Of a stretch of DNA of 64,000 nt, positions 22,681 to 33,529 are shown piece by piece. Numbering within the stretch: position 1 is the stretch's first letter; each line of letters opens with the position of its first letter. The notes beneath the pieces are model-generated. The model was given only the letters and a program-made list of their open reading frames with translations, did not search any database and was not told the DNA's origin. Source of the stretch: Prorocentrum cordatum (taxonomy: Eukaryota; Sar; Dinophyceae; Prorocentrales; Prorocentraceae); contig CAUYUJ010014554.1 of assembly GCA_963575745.1 (NCBI GenBank), positions 124,001-188,000 on the forward strand, written 5' to 3'. A program made the translations under genes and the position numbers.

Positions 22681-23137
22681 GGCGCAGGAGGGAGAGACGC
22701 CATCGGTGGGGACATGGCCCGCAGACGACACCATCCATCTGTGGGGGCAACTTCCCAACCACCGTGAATCCTGGGAGCTTATTCTTGTTTTCACGGGTCG
22801 TGTGCTCACCCGCTTCTCTTACAGGATTTTCCCAGGCGGGACCTTAGTGTCCCGAGAGGTGCCGAGGTTCACCGATATTGACATGGCCGTCAACCCCGTT
22901 AGACAAACGAACCAGATGTTTTGGTCAGTCCTTTTCAATCGTGAGTGGGCCTCGTACGAAGTGACTTTTGACAGCGAGTCGATTATTGCTGGGATTCACA
23001 CAGGCGAGACTCTGTCGTTGGTTCGGAAGCGTTGGCCACAGCTCTCACCCGAGGTACAGGAACGGGTTCTATCCGTCCCTTGGGAGGATGATGGAAGATG
23101 CCTGTGTTTTTTTTTTTTTTTTTTTTTTTTTCACTAG
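22681..23137 (+). pseudogene. Continuation ORF of unknown function, element B
   Basis: The frame that overlaps the end of the large ORF (open from 22256) carries on alone from 22681 with GTWPADDTIHLWGQLPNHRE, then FTGRVLTRFSYRIFPGG and LSPEVQERVLSVPWEDDGR. The composition is protein-like and looks like the next domain of the same polyprotein after a frameshift. It runs into a T25 tract. Beyond the tract a CPVCSC stretch near 23160 suggests a small zinc-binding piece. Not recognised. Confidence 0.35.
23107..23131. repeat. T25 homopolymer
   Basis: Twenty-five T in a row are followed by CACTAG|GTGAG. It interrupts the cargo ORFs. It may be slippage or the poly(A) scar of a small minus-strand insertion. 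No flanking duplication was seen. Confidence 0.8.
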
Positions 23138-23252
23138 GTGAGAACGGGCTTTGAACACTGTCCAGTTTGCAGCTGCCGGATCAAATACAAACACAGAGTC
23201 GCACGCGACTATATGTCCCAGACGTGGAATTTTAAGGTAATTCCGCGATCCC

Positions 23253-24855
23253 TTGAGGCAAATGGACTTAGACTACATGAAAGATCCCTACAATCTCCCT
23301 TGTAATCGTCCCGAATGGATCAAAGTGCGTGGGTTTAGACAACAGAGAGCTTCTGCGCTCGTAACGAAGAACATCAGCAATAACCACCAGCAGGAGCGAA
23401 AGTGGGCGAATGGGGACTTTGTTAAAATGGCTGCAACAGGCCAGATCTTCGGCAACAGCCTGCCAGGCAATTTCCCTGCTTGGGTGCCAACGGACGCCGC
23501 GGCTCAGCCGCCGGCGCGCCATGGCCCTTTCTTCCAGTGTTTGAGGCCCTTGGTCCGAAGGTTCATTGAATGGCTTGCGTACTCAGCCTCAAGAGCGAGA
23601 AGGCAGACCCCTGCGATCCAGATCTGGTGGCCATTGCTATGGAATACAAATATTGACCAATATGCTCGCCCAGTATCTTGCCCAGCTCTGGCAGCCTTCG
23701 TCTGGCCAAATCTACGGGAAGACGTAGTCGATCCTGTGATAGGCTGGGAGAGATGGTATGACCAGATGACCAGACAAAGTGTCTTCGCCCCGACGATTCA
23801 AACGATTGATGACGCGGTGGCCTTGGGGACACCATGGTTGCCTGCGCAGAATGAAGACGTCGTGGAAGACGCAGGACAAAACCCTAGCACTGGGCAAAAC
23901 CCTCGGACGATTGCCAGTCGCCTGGGAGAGCAATTTCAAGGCAAGGCCGGCTCGCAGCTCTCAGTCCGTTGCAAGACGGATCAACGAATGTCGGGACCAT
24001 CGCCTCATAATACCAGCACTGCAACCTGCCACCGGCGCAGCCGCGAGGGCAGGCGGACAATCACAGATAGGACTGGACTTCTCGGCAATCAGCGGGCCTA
24101 AGGCCGCGCTGATAACTGGAGGAGCAATCAACCTCGATCAGCCCGAAGGATATGCATACAATCATTGTGAAGACCATTCAGTAAATATATCTTTGCACGG
24201 GATGGAGGCTAGGGCGATTGCAGCCCAAAATGTTATCGAATACACAGGCATACGCCCAAACCCAAACCATCCCGGTAGATTACAACTGCAAGGGGAAATG
24301 GAAAATGAGGTCCCACCAATTGTAACGAGCATTGTTGATGGGAACTGGTTGGCCTCTATACAGCAGATGCAACTTGGTCTTCGGCCCATAAGAATATGTG
24401 CCATCGTTCGCGAGACCATGAGCTCCTTCATTTCAGATGGACACTTTGTCGGTTACCTGGAACGAAGCATTCGCCCCGATAGAGAGAGCACAGACCCCAT
24501 TGACATGATGCGACGGGGAGATGAATATGCCCTTGACTGTCGCATTCGCGCCGCCGTCCACACGGACGACATAATACAGGAATGGGCCCGCCATTTGGGC
24601 AGGCAGGTGCAAACCGACGTCCGTCGCGAGGGCGCTTTGTTACAAGAGGCCGTTTCTTGGCTTGAGAACAAATGCATAGACCCTGGGACAGAGCTCCAGG
24701 ATAAAGACGCAGGACCATTCCGCACTGCATGCGGAAGATTTGGCATCCCAGTAGCTACAGCTGCTAGAGGTTTGTTGAAATTCATGCGAGATCGTGAGAA
24801 CAGAAATGCCAATGCACACCACGGCGGCGAAGCCGACCCCGTGGGACCAATATGA
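23253..24855 (+). pseudogene. Cargo ORF of unknown function with one frameshift, element B
   Basis: The ORF 23253-24101 and the ORF 23779-24855 (another frame) appear to be two parts of one ~520-residue protein. The first holds RPEWIKVRGFRQQRAS, a PFFQCLRPLVRRFIEWL helix and IQIWWPLLWNTNIDQYAR. The second holds GLDFSAISGPKAALITGG, PIRICAIVRETMSSFISDG and a helical end with ALLQEAVSWLENK. I recognise no catalytic motif. The crossover lies between 23.88 and 24.06 kb. A GCGGCTCAGCCGC hairpin is at 23499-23511. Confidence 0.4.
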
Positions 24856-24867
24856 GCACAGGATGAG

Positions 24868-25411
24868 GTGAAAGCCAGACCGCAGCCACCACCTCCACCG
24901 CGCAGACCCAACGTCTCAGACGCTCGGGCTACTGATGACGCTACAGAATCCCCACATTCTGTCGCCGGCACAGCCGTGACGACAAGAGAGGAATACTCAT
25001 GGTATTCCGACGCTTGGGATTGGTCGGTGCCCCAGCGCGCGCGCGATGGAGCCATGGATGTGGGCCGCGGCGCTGCCGGCTACGACCCGCTCGTGTTGCG
25101 TGAATAATGTTCAGGTCGGGCACTGCGTCCATCGGGATCGGGTCACGTGGTTGTCCGACGAGGTCTGGTGGACGCTGGAGGTTTGGCATGCGCTGTCTAC
25201 ATTTGAACATGACTATCGCTTCCCGCCGAAGGGGAAGGCGTCCAAGAACAAGGAGAAGAACTACAGTGCTGCATATTATACTAAGAATGGAAAAGGACGG
25301 TCCCGCTCGCCTCGCGGCGGGGGCGGACAGACTGGAGGCTCGGCGCCGTCGATCCCGACGCCTCCGGCGCCGCCAACAGGAGAGGGGAACCCGTGGGAGG
25401 AGCTGGGCTGA
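24868..25411 (+). CDS. Last short cargo ORFs before the 3' LTR
   Basis: The ORF 24868-25107 (Pro-rich, with EEYSWYSDAWDWSV) and the ORF 25046-25411 (with VWWTLEVWHALSTFEHDYRF and a Lys/Arg/Ser/Gly/Pro tail) overlap in different frames and may be one decayed small protein. Not recognised. A CGCGACTTAGTCGCG hairpin (25422-25436) follows directly, nearly identical to the one after the left LTR at 1374-1386. Confidence 0.3.
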
Positions 25412-25693
25412 GATCCGCCAACGCGACTTAGTCGCGGCAGGCGTATGCAAGGAAATCCTCGTCCACACGCGGTGCGCGTGCTGGGCGAGTAAGCGACTCT
25501 ACTGGTCGGCTAGGCTGGTCCAGCGGAGAGAATTTATTTATATGATGGAGTCGTCGGGCCTCTTCGGCCCTTAGCCCCCTGGCAGCCGCCGTTGAGCCGT
25601 GCAATTATTTTGCGGTTGGCTCCGGTGGTTGTGTATATGTATAGGCCAGGGGTGCTGTGGCCGGATGGGCTCTACGAGGCCCGCCGCGGGGGG
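25412..25693 (+). other. 3' non-coding region of element B with G-rich tract
   Basis: No gene is seen. The stretch ends in a run of G (25688-25695) directly before the right LTR, the expected place of a polypurine tract that primes plus-strand synthesis. Confidence 0.45.
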
Positions 25694-26058
25694 GGTAAAT
25701 ATGCTCCTCTCCGCTGCGTAATGATATAGCTTATAATCACACTTGCATGCTGCGCACTGTATGACATGAACTTAAGCTGCATACTGCAGCTGTTTGTTTA
25801 CTCAAGCAAGCTATTCGTTTGCCTGCAGGAGAAAACAGGTGCGAGCTAGCCCGCTCGCGCGCGCCGCGGGGTCGCCCCGCGTCGTCGTCGTGTCGCTGGC
25901 CGGCCGGCCACCTCCCTTACCATTCTTGATATAGTAAATTTGCTTACCGGATACTTGTCTTATCGATGTCTCATCCCGCCCCCTCTCTCTCTCTGAGCAG
26001 AGTGAACATGAGATCTTAATCCCTTTGGCATCTTACTCCGATTCTCAGAGGAAAGACT
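25694..26058 (+). repeat. Right LTR of element B
   Basis: This is a direct repeat of 935-1299 of equal length, about 94% identical by eye. The 7-bp-stem hairpin is retained at 25865-25881. It is followed at once by GAGCG, matching 930-934. Confidence 0.85.
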
Positions 26059-26063
26059 GAGCG
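26059..26063. repeat. Target site duplication, right copy (GAGCG)
   Basis: This is an exact copy of 930-934 on the outer side of the right LTR. The host reading frame picks up at 26064 in the frame left at 934. Confidence 0.8.
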
Positions 26064-27810
26064 CCGCGCACGGCCCGTCGAGGAGAGAGATTCGTTCAAC
26101 ATCGAGGGCGCGCTGTCTGGCGAGCTGTTGCCCGCGGGCAAGGCGAATGAAGGGCGAGCTCGGGCGCGCGCCGATGGGGGGGGGGGGGGGGGGGCGCGCG
26201 GCGTCTCCAAGCGGGCCTGCGCGCGCGATGCCAAGGGCAAGCGAGCGTCGGGCAAGTCCAGCATTGGAAGATTGGGGCGGACGCCGTGCGGCGGAGGGTC
26301 GCGGCTGCGCAGGCGGCGCGCCAAGCGCGGGCGCAGCCCCCCTAGGGTTCGCGAGGCCCGCGCTCGCGCTGGCCGCTGGGCTCGAGCGCAACGGGGAGAT
26401 TTTGCACGATCGGCCCCCGGGGCATCAGCGACGCTTTCTTCCGCGCTGCAGTGCCCGAGGACGTCTACGCGGCCCCGCCCGCTGGCGAGGACGAGCGACG
26501 GCCGCGCGCGGGGCGAGGCGCGCGAGCAAGCTGTTCCAGCGCAAGGTCATCGGAGCTGTGCTCGCCAATGGTTTCATCGGGCTGCAGGTGGCCATCGAGG
26601 TGCGCGGCAGCGTCGAGATGGGAATGTGCGCGGTGGTGCACGGCGACGACTTCGCGGCGGCGTCGACGCAGCACAACCTGCAGCGGCTCAGCGCGACGAG
26701 GTCTCGGAGGGGGAGTTCGAGGTACAGAGATCGCCCTGCGCAGGGCCAGCGGAGGCTGGCGGCGAAGCCGCGTCTGGCAAGTTCCTGAAGAGAACAGTGA
26801 GCTGGACAGAGGATGGCTTTCACTGGTGGGGCGACGTGACGCGCGCGATCGCTGTGGCGAAGGCGCGAGGCAATCTTGCGGCGACTAGAGCGATGTCGCC
26901 AGCGGCCGAACACACTGGGGAGGATGTGTCGACGGCGCTTGACAGCCCGGGCTAGGACGCGAAGGAGCTGTTCCAATCTGCGGCGCCGACGGCGCTCTAC
27001 CTGGCTGCAGATAGGCCAGGCGTCCAGTTCGCCGCGAGCTTGGTCATGCGTGGAACGCAGGAACCGCTGGAGATCCACGAGCTGGAGTTGAAGCGGTCGG
27101 CCCCGTTCTTGGCGACCTCTTCGCAGATTGCGCGGCACTGCCGATATCAGGAGATGCCGACAGACATCTTGATGGGGACCGACTCTTCCTGGGCTGGCGA
27201 CGAGATTGCCAGGGGGAGCAGAGGAGGGGACTTCGAGTCCATCGGATGCACCGGCGTCGATAGCTGGGCGGGGCAGCAGGCCGCGCGAGCGCTCGGCAGC
27301 GGCGAAGCCGAGTACGTGGAGATGACGAGTGGAGCGGCCAGGGGGGTCTTCACCAAGTTCCTGCCCAAGGAGATCTGGTTCGAGATGGTGTTGGCCGCGT
27401 CCGGCGACAGCGCGGCGGCGACCTGGATCTGCTCGCGGCTGGACGTCGGCCGAGTAAGGCACCTGGACGTGAAGTACCTGCGGTTGCAGGGCGGCGAACA
27501 AAGAGGCGCGCGCCAAGAAGGTGCCGACCCACATGAACGAGGCGGATCTAATGACCAAAGCGCTGGGTCCGACCAGGCATGGCGAGCTGGTGAAGAGGCT
27601 GCCTGTGGCCCTGCAGTCTGCGAGGGGTTCGGCGGGGGGAAGCAGCGAAGCCGGCCCCGTGGGATCGACCGCGGCGAGCAGGATTGTGTTCTGCGTGGTG
27701 CCCATGGTGAGGTATGCCGAGATCGTGCAAGCGCTCAATTTTTTTCCGGGTGGGAACTTTTCTGCGCGCGGTGCGTCGCCGAGCCCAGGGCCGTGCAACA
27801 CGTAGCCGCA
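26064..27810 (+). pseudogene. Ty1/copia pol, 3' half (element A): reverse transcriptase and RNase H
   Basis: This is the continuation of the pol interrupted at 934. Near 26090 it reads NIEGALSGELLPAGK, like the block before RT in dinoflagellate copia. DVYAAPP near 26460 and VVHGDDFAAAS near 26640 (the YxDD-type box with Gly-Asp-Asp) belong to RT. RNase H shows TDSSWAGD (27180), ARALGSGEAEYVEMTSGAARG (27290-27350), SGDSAAATWICSRLDVGRVRHLDV (27400-27470) and, after a shift near 27490, VPTHMNEADLMTKALG (27515-27565). Several frame changes and a G18 run near 26177-26194 show it is dead. Its LTRs were not found. Confidence 0.75.
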
Positions 27811-29939
27811 AATACTCACGATACGTATCCATCTGACAGGGCCAGCACGAAGGGGCGCCTCACATAGCCTGAAGCAGGCGGAGATCGAGTATTGAACGAG
27901 GGAAGCAAACGCCCGTGGCTGCCCAGCCGCGCGCGAGGAGGAGCGCGAGACTTCCCAGCGCCCAGGGGGGAAACATGTTGCACATGACGTGTTTGCTGTT
28001 GCCTGCCACGCGCAGGCTCGAAATCAAATCTAGCTTGAGCTTTCTCTGAAGTTTTTGCTCACCGCCGCCCGCTTTGGGCACTCGGACTTGGGGCCCTCTC
28101 GGGCGGCCTTTTGAAGGCCTTTTGCGGCGTCTTGAAGGCCTCTGGGGCAGTTGTGAGACCATCTTGGGCGTTTTGGGCCGATGAATGCCCGTCTCGGGGC
28201 CCTCGTGGGCCGTTTTGGAGGTTTGGGGTGCTCTTGGCTTTTCCTGGGGCCATGAAGGGGTCCGGAAAGTCGTGCGACACCACTTCCCGCAGCCCAGAGG
28301 GCACGCGGGAAACCCTGGTAGGTTTGAAAATTTGGGCTTCGTGCCCTCAGCGATTCTCCTCAGGGCTGAGGACTGAGGCTCCAGGGATCAGGAACAACAC
28401 CACAGGACACACCCAGTCCGTGGCCAAAGCACGTGGCGAATGCAGGAATCGCGCTCTCGCGTGGGACGCCCGCGCAATTTCTTCCGACGACCGTCGGGGA
28501 TCGCCCGCCCGACCCGCCCGTCAGGGTCCAAACAATGTGCTTCGTGCTCCATCCTTCTCACTCCCCCTTGGCCCCTCCCTTCTCCCTCCCCCTGTTGGAG
28601 GGGCTATGCCAACTACGCGTGGCAGGCAAGGACGATATACCTCCAAGGGGGGTACGATCGAAGACAAAGACGGCGGGCACCGATGTTTTGGGAGATACAT
28701 GTTGCGTGACACGCGTGCAGGTGAGAACGATCAGTATTCCTTGTTGCTGTTCACTTAGTTTCCCCTTCATCTCTCGTTCTCTCTCTCCTTCTCTGTTTGT
28801 TTTCTGTTTAGTGTATGTCTCTCTCTCTCTCTATTTGTCTTTCCTTGTCCTGTCCAGAGACCTGTGCTCAACGAGGTCTTCGGGGCGCATTGGCAGGCCC
28901 ACGATCCCCTCCTGCCCCAGAGGCTGACACCACAAAGCGCGTGGCAAAGGTCACCAAGGCGGTGTCAGACTACCTTGAGAATTGGCTCGACGAGTTGCAC
29001 GCAATCGACAGGGAATGCCGCCTCGTAATTTTGCCTCTCCACAGTCAAGCATCGCGCTCCGCCTCCCGTTGCCCATTGTCATGCTTCTCTACAAGGGGTC
29101 CCTTTTCAATTTGGGGAGATGCATTTGGGGAAGTCAATCTCCAGTGCGTTCGAGGGTAAAAATGCGCATGTTGCACAGTGTCCTACTGGTTCCTTCGGTA
29201 GCGAATGATGTGAGCCTGGTACACCCTGGTAATTCCGTATTCCGAGTGCACTAGCCTCAATTAGCGTTTGGTAATCGACGAGATAGCGCAGATTTAGCGT
29301 CGATTAGTGTCTACTGTTTGTCGACTAGCGTCGATCAGCGTCGATCCGCAAGAGCCAGCAAGATGGTTTGGGAGGCTCCCATGTGTTGCCGCGGAAGGCT
29401 CCCAGCCAAGTCTCTCTCGCCACAGTCAGGTGTGCCTGAAGAGGACCCAGCGCATGGCTACGCCGCCGGCGCTTTAGCGAGGCAGGCCCTGCCTTCCTGT
29501 AGCGGGTGCACGGGCCTCCCCCGAGAAGGGCCGAGCCAGACCCACCGAGGGCGCAGGACTATCCTTCCCGACAGCGAGGCCGGCCCTCCCAAGCTCGAAG
29601 CAGCACGAGGCGAGAGCAGGAGCGAGCGCCGAGGCCGAGCCGCGCTGCGGCGCTGCGGCGGGGGGGGGTCCACGAGGCGCAGCCCAGGTCCCCATGACCC
29701 CTCCGTCGCAGGGCGACGCCCGCCGCATGAGCAAAGGCACGGGCGCCTGCTCTGTCAAGGACGATCTGTTCGCGAAGAAGCGCCTCGAGTTGAGCAAGAA
29801 GGGCCCCCCGGAGGCGCGCCAGGCGAAGGCGGGCCCGCCGGTCGCCGCTTCCTGTCTGGCGCAGCAGCCGCGTCGCCCTCGACTGCAACGTGCCTGCCCG
29901 GGTCTGCATAGAACGTGCTACACAGGCGATGTTGCACTA
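27811..29939. other. Gene-poor stretch: minisatellite, pyrimidine tracts and candidate exons
   Basis: 28060-28260 is a G-rich minisatellite like that at 12-13 kb. 28720-28860 is CT-rich. 28921-29014 could be an exon: it follows CCCCAG and reads KRVAKVTKAVSDYLENWLDE, but no matching neighbours are seen. 29260-29345 has several GCGTCGAT repeats. 29694-29900 holds a Lys/Glu/Ala-rich open stretch (SVKDDLFAKKRLELSKKG) of unknown origin. None is strong enough to call a gene. Confidence 0.4.
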
Positions 29940-31049
29940 TCGATGGGCGTTTGGCAGGCCGTTTGGGGGCCTCTCTTGGTCTTTTTGGCTCCTCGTTGGG
30001 GCTTCCTGACGGTCTCGAGTGTCATCTTGGTTTGGAGGTGTCAGAATTTTGAATGCGAGTTTCCCGCCCTGGGCCTCTCCTGGAGGCTCCGGGGGCGAAT
30101 GCAACGTCTTGCAACCAAATTGGAAATATCCCACACACCCGAAAGCAGACATATCCCTGTCAATGCAAGCGCTGTCTGGAGAAACGTTTCAAAGACATGC
30201 TCTTGTTGGCCAGGTCAGGCTTGTTCGACCTTCGCAAGCCAGTTTCGGGCCCTGGAGCCTTGCAGATGGAGTAGCTGGACATGCACATCGATGTGGGACC
30301 AGGAACAAACTCCACCCGACCCGCCCGCCAGGGTCCCGCCCACCCGACCCGCCCAGAGTCATGTTCCGCCCACCCGACCCGCCTGTTGGGTTCCGTCCGC
30401 CCGACCCGCCCACTCGGGTCCGTCGTCGTCGTCGTCGTCGGCGTCGGCGTCTTCGTCTTCGTCCCGACTCGGTCGCCTGGTGCCTGAATCGTCTCGCACG
30501 GCCGCTGGAGACCCGAGTTGTGGCCCGAAGGCCGAAGGGGAGCGCGAGGGGAGGGGTGCATTCTCAGAGGAGGGCGATGGGCTTGGGGGGGCGCGACAGG
30601 TGGTTCAGCGCGAACAGGGCTCAGCCAGAGCTCAGAGGAGGAAAATTGCCCATATCGCTTCCCTTGTCTCGTTTTCGTATTGTGAAGGACTGACGGCCGG
30701 TGCCGCCGACCCTGAGACATCGACGAAGACCAGGAGGGGGCGGAGGAGGAGAGGAAGGAGGAGGAGGAGGAGGAGGCGGAGATACGGAGGAGGAGGAGGA
30801 GGAGGAGGAAAAGGAGGGGGAAAAGGACTCCCACCTGGGCTCCCCCCCCCCTGGGGAGGAGGACCGGAGGAGGACCGGCGTGGGAGAGGGGAGGGGAGGG
30901 GGAGGAGCACCTCTAGGGACGGATGCGTATCTGACTCCCTCCCCCCTCTGGGTTTCCTCCCCACCTGGGGAGGAGGACCCGAGGAGGACCGGCTCGCCGG
31001 AGAAGGACCGTCGGAGGCGGTCTTTTCATGTTCCAATCGGTGGACAGCC
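29940..31049. repeat. Minisatellites: G-rich block, CCGACCCGCC units, (CGT)n and (GGA)n
   Basis: 29945-30110 is a degenerate G-rich block. 30313-30420 has four CACCCGACCCGCC-type units about 25-30 bp apart. 30421-30465 is CGT/CTT-rich. 30728-30820 is (GGA)n, followed by C and G homopolymer patches with a CCTGGGGAGGAGGACC motif repeated at 30850-30990. Long ORFs here are compositional. Confidence 0.7.
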
Positions 31050-32040
31050 TCAGCTCGGGCGCCTGGTCTGCCTTCGTGAACACGTGGCTCCTGTCATTCG
31101 TGGTTTTGTCGTCTCCATCACACGACAATGTCCCGTCAGACTCTGAGGACTGGGGACCACGATCTCTGCTATGAGACTTCTCTCTCTTAACGACAAGACG
31201 CGGTGCCTCTGGCTCTGGACAGAAATCCCGAACATCATCCAAAACGGATTGGTGTTGGACGCCCCCACTGGGCGTACCATCCATAACTTAATCTGGATCG
31301 GTCGATGCTGTCCCTGCACGACCACCATGCCTACCACGACGCTGTTTCCAGTCCGCTCTGTCTCGCTTCGCTCTCTGTCTGTCTCGGAGTTTTCTGGCGG
31401 ATATGTGGTGTCCCATCTGAACAACGTCTCGACGATACAACACATCGTGGTATTTCTGTGGTTTGTCAGAAGCATCATTACATGCTGTTTTGATGCGCTT
31501 GTCCATGCAGACTGCCTTCTGCGTTGCCTGCAACTCCCTGTGGGCCAGATCCACAGCACGCTCAAGCTGTCGCTCACGGGAGATATCCTGTTTGTTCTGG
31601 AACTTCTGCATAGCCCAGCGTTCGGACCACATCATGCTCAGAGCATTGTGTTGGAGCTGCCGCTCCACGTTGCTCAGCCGCCGTGCCAGCGGAAGCGCTG
31701 CGAACTGTTCCTCGGCTGGGCGCTCTGCCAGAGGAGCCGGCGAGGGCGCCTTCGAGGTGGCACCTGGGTGCGGAGGTCGAGCCTTGCTCGCGCAGCCGGG
31801 CGCTGCCGGCACCCGGGCGCCGATGGTTGTTGCAACCATAGCGCTGGCGACCGCCGTTCCCTCAGCCAGGAAACCCCGGCGCGAAGGTCTGGCAGACGTC
31901 GCTGCGCTGGCACTCGCTGGTGGTGCGGTGGCCGGTTTGCTTGCTGAGGTGAACGTGAATGTACCAGGCCGGATTGGAGCTAAACGTTTTTCTGTGTTGG
32001 GTGAGAGGACCAACAACCATTCCAGAATTTGGCATCCAGA
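31050..32040 (-). pseudogene. ORF downstream of RNase H in element C
   Basis: A 242-codon ORF (31288-32016) has an Ala/Pro/Ser-rich first half and a basic, helical second half (LSNVERQLQHNALSMMWSER, DISRERQLERAVDLAHREL). An overlapping frame extends to 31050. It starts just 3' of RNase H, so it could be a cargo or accessory ORF of the element, or a piece of an unrelated gene. Not recognised. Confidence 0.35.
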
Positions 32041-32046
32041 GCAGCT

Positions 32047-32540
32047 CTAAAAGAAGTATTGTGAGTGTTTGGGAGTCCATGAAACAATCGCTTCAAGAAC
32101 TCTCTGGAACGCCGGAGTAAAATCTTCTTCCGAAAGGCGTGGCGTTACAGAGTAGATATTGGTCACAAGAGACCAACTATAATCTGTAAGCAGGACGCCA
32201 GGCGGAGGCTCCGGCATGTTCAAAGATTCTTGGGTCCGGCGCTCCGTGGCAAAAATTACATCCAAAGCGGTTTTTGCCGAGAGAGCCTCGGCTGCCAGCG
32301 TGGAGATGCACGCGCGGACTTGCTTCTTGAATGCCCACCTGTACGTTGCAGCACGAACGACCTTATTCGTCTCCACTGCGGAGGCGAGCCCTTGGAAGAA
32401 TCGCCGAATGAATATGCACCGATGTCTTTGGACATTGGGCCAAACGTTAAGATTGCTGGGGAGTTCTTGAGGCGGCGGGCGTTTTTGTCGCAGCCCAACA
32501 GCGCGCTGACAGTCGCCGATTGTACCTTTCATGCCACAAA
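32047..32540 (-). pseudogene. RNase H of element C
   Basis: The ORF 32047-32712 (minus) contains RWAFKKQVRACISTLAAEAL, the RNase H block with the catalytic Glu in STLAAEA, followed by a conserved tail (LLTDYSWSLVTNIYS). Frame breaks occur near 32400-32500 around the first Asp region. It would degrade RNA in RNA:DNA hybrids. It follows RT directly, as in Ty1/copia. Confidence 0.65.
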
Positions 32541-33528
32541 ACTCACGTGGAAGGAGCCATTGGAAGTGTTGGGTCCGAAACCCAAATCTGCTCACCGAGG
32601 CGCTGGCGCAGGGTAGCTTGTTCTGCCTCCGCGACAGCAAACGTCGGCTGCCGCTGGCGGTGTGGAGGAACAGATATGAATGAGAGCTGCTGACGATGTT
32701 CTGTTTGGTCAAGGGTGATGCACGGCGTGTTTACGTTGATATGCAAACCGCAGAAAATAAAGTCACCATGCTCGCGCGTGCCCCAGTGCAGTGGCAAGCT
32801 CTCGATCATGTTCCAAAAGGCTTCGGCCCCGGCCATCAAGGCGTCGTCTACGCGGCGACCAGCGAAACTTCGAAACTGCTCGTTCTCGAAACACAAAAAC
32901 ACACAGACGCGCACACGGGTCTCAAATCGATTGGACGAAACCGCGCTCCAGGAGGAAGGGGTCGCGCGCGAAAGAACCGGGCCCGCGGTGCACGGCGCAA
33001 TCCGTAGAGAGTCTTTCCGCGCCTCGGTCGCCGCGCGTGTCCGCCAGGCAGCTCAGCGCCAGCAGGCGGTCGAACGAACGCGAAAGTTTCGCCCCAATTG
33101 GGGTCTTCAGAAGCGTCAGCCCGCAAGAAAGTTTTCTCCGCGCCCCGGGCTTCTGGTTCGAAGCCCATGCGCGCGGCGAGCCAAAGCGGGAAACGGACAG
33201 AGTGGCGATGCAGGGTGGGGCCATCTACCGCGCGGCTGCCCTTGCTGGGCTCGAAGCAACCCTGCGCCTCGAGGCGGGCCTTTGGTTTGCCGCCCGGGGC
33301 CGCGTGGACGACGCGGGGCGGCGCTGCAGAGGCGCCGTCTGGAAGCGGAACTACATCGAAGTTGTCCGAAACAGCTCCTATTTCACGAAGCCGGGGTGCT
33401 TCGAAACCTGGGTCTGCTTCCGCCGTCTTCCGCGGGGCTCCCTTTGCTCGCTTCGATGTCTCGCGGCTGCGGGGGCATCGAGAACATAATCCCTTGGAGC
33501 GCGTGCGTTTTCTGGGCATCTCCCGCAA
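32541..33528 (-). pseudogene. Reverse transcriptase of element C
   Basis: Two overlapping minus-strand frames make up the domain. 32848-33528 contains FLRADASEDPNW, a FAFVRPPAGAELPGG segment and KTLYGLRRAPRARF, the classic copia 'LYGLR' block. 32543-32914 contains RRVDDALMAGAEAF, the YxDD box with Arg-Val-Asp-Asp, and GDFIFCGLHI. A frameshift between them near 32880-32930 is needed. The blocks and their order are diagnostic of Ty1/copia RT. Confidence 0.7.
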
Positions 33529-33529
33529 G

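Larger units (their letters stand above)
935..26058 (+). mobile_element. ~25.1 kb Ty1/copia-order LTR retrotransposon (element B) with extra ORFs
   Basis: Two 365-bp direct repeats flank a region coding, in order, a zinc-finger/coiled-coil leader, CCCH-type Gag, aspartic protease, integrase, reverse transcriptase and RNase H, which is the Ty1/copia order. A further ~12 kb of ORFs follows before the right LTR. GAGCG occurs on both outer sides. The surrounding sequence is another copia pol whose frame is continuous if B is removed. By eye the LTRs differ at about 6% of positions, so the insertion is not recent. Frameshifts, in-frame stops and a loss of the integrase Glu make this copy non-functional. 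Most copia elements are 5-10 kb, so 25 kb is exceptional even after subtracting the ~1.9 kb nested insertion. Confidence 0.85.

Noticed and set aside
13350-25693. Cargo block as a separate nested transposon
   Set aside because: No inverted or direct repeats were found at its edges, and the shared hairpins link it to gag and pol; this remains testable.
26425-27819. 464-codon minus-strand ORF
   Set aside because: It is antisense to RT/RNase H blocks that are clearly on the plus strand; open only because of high GC.
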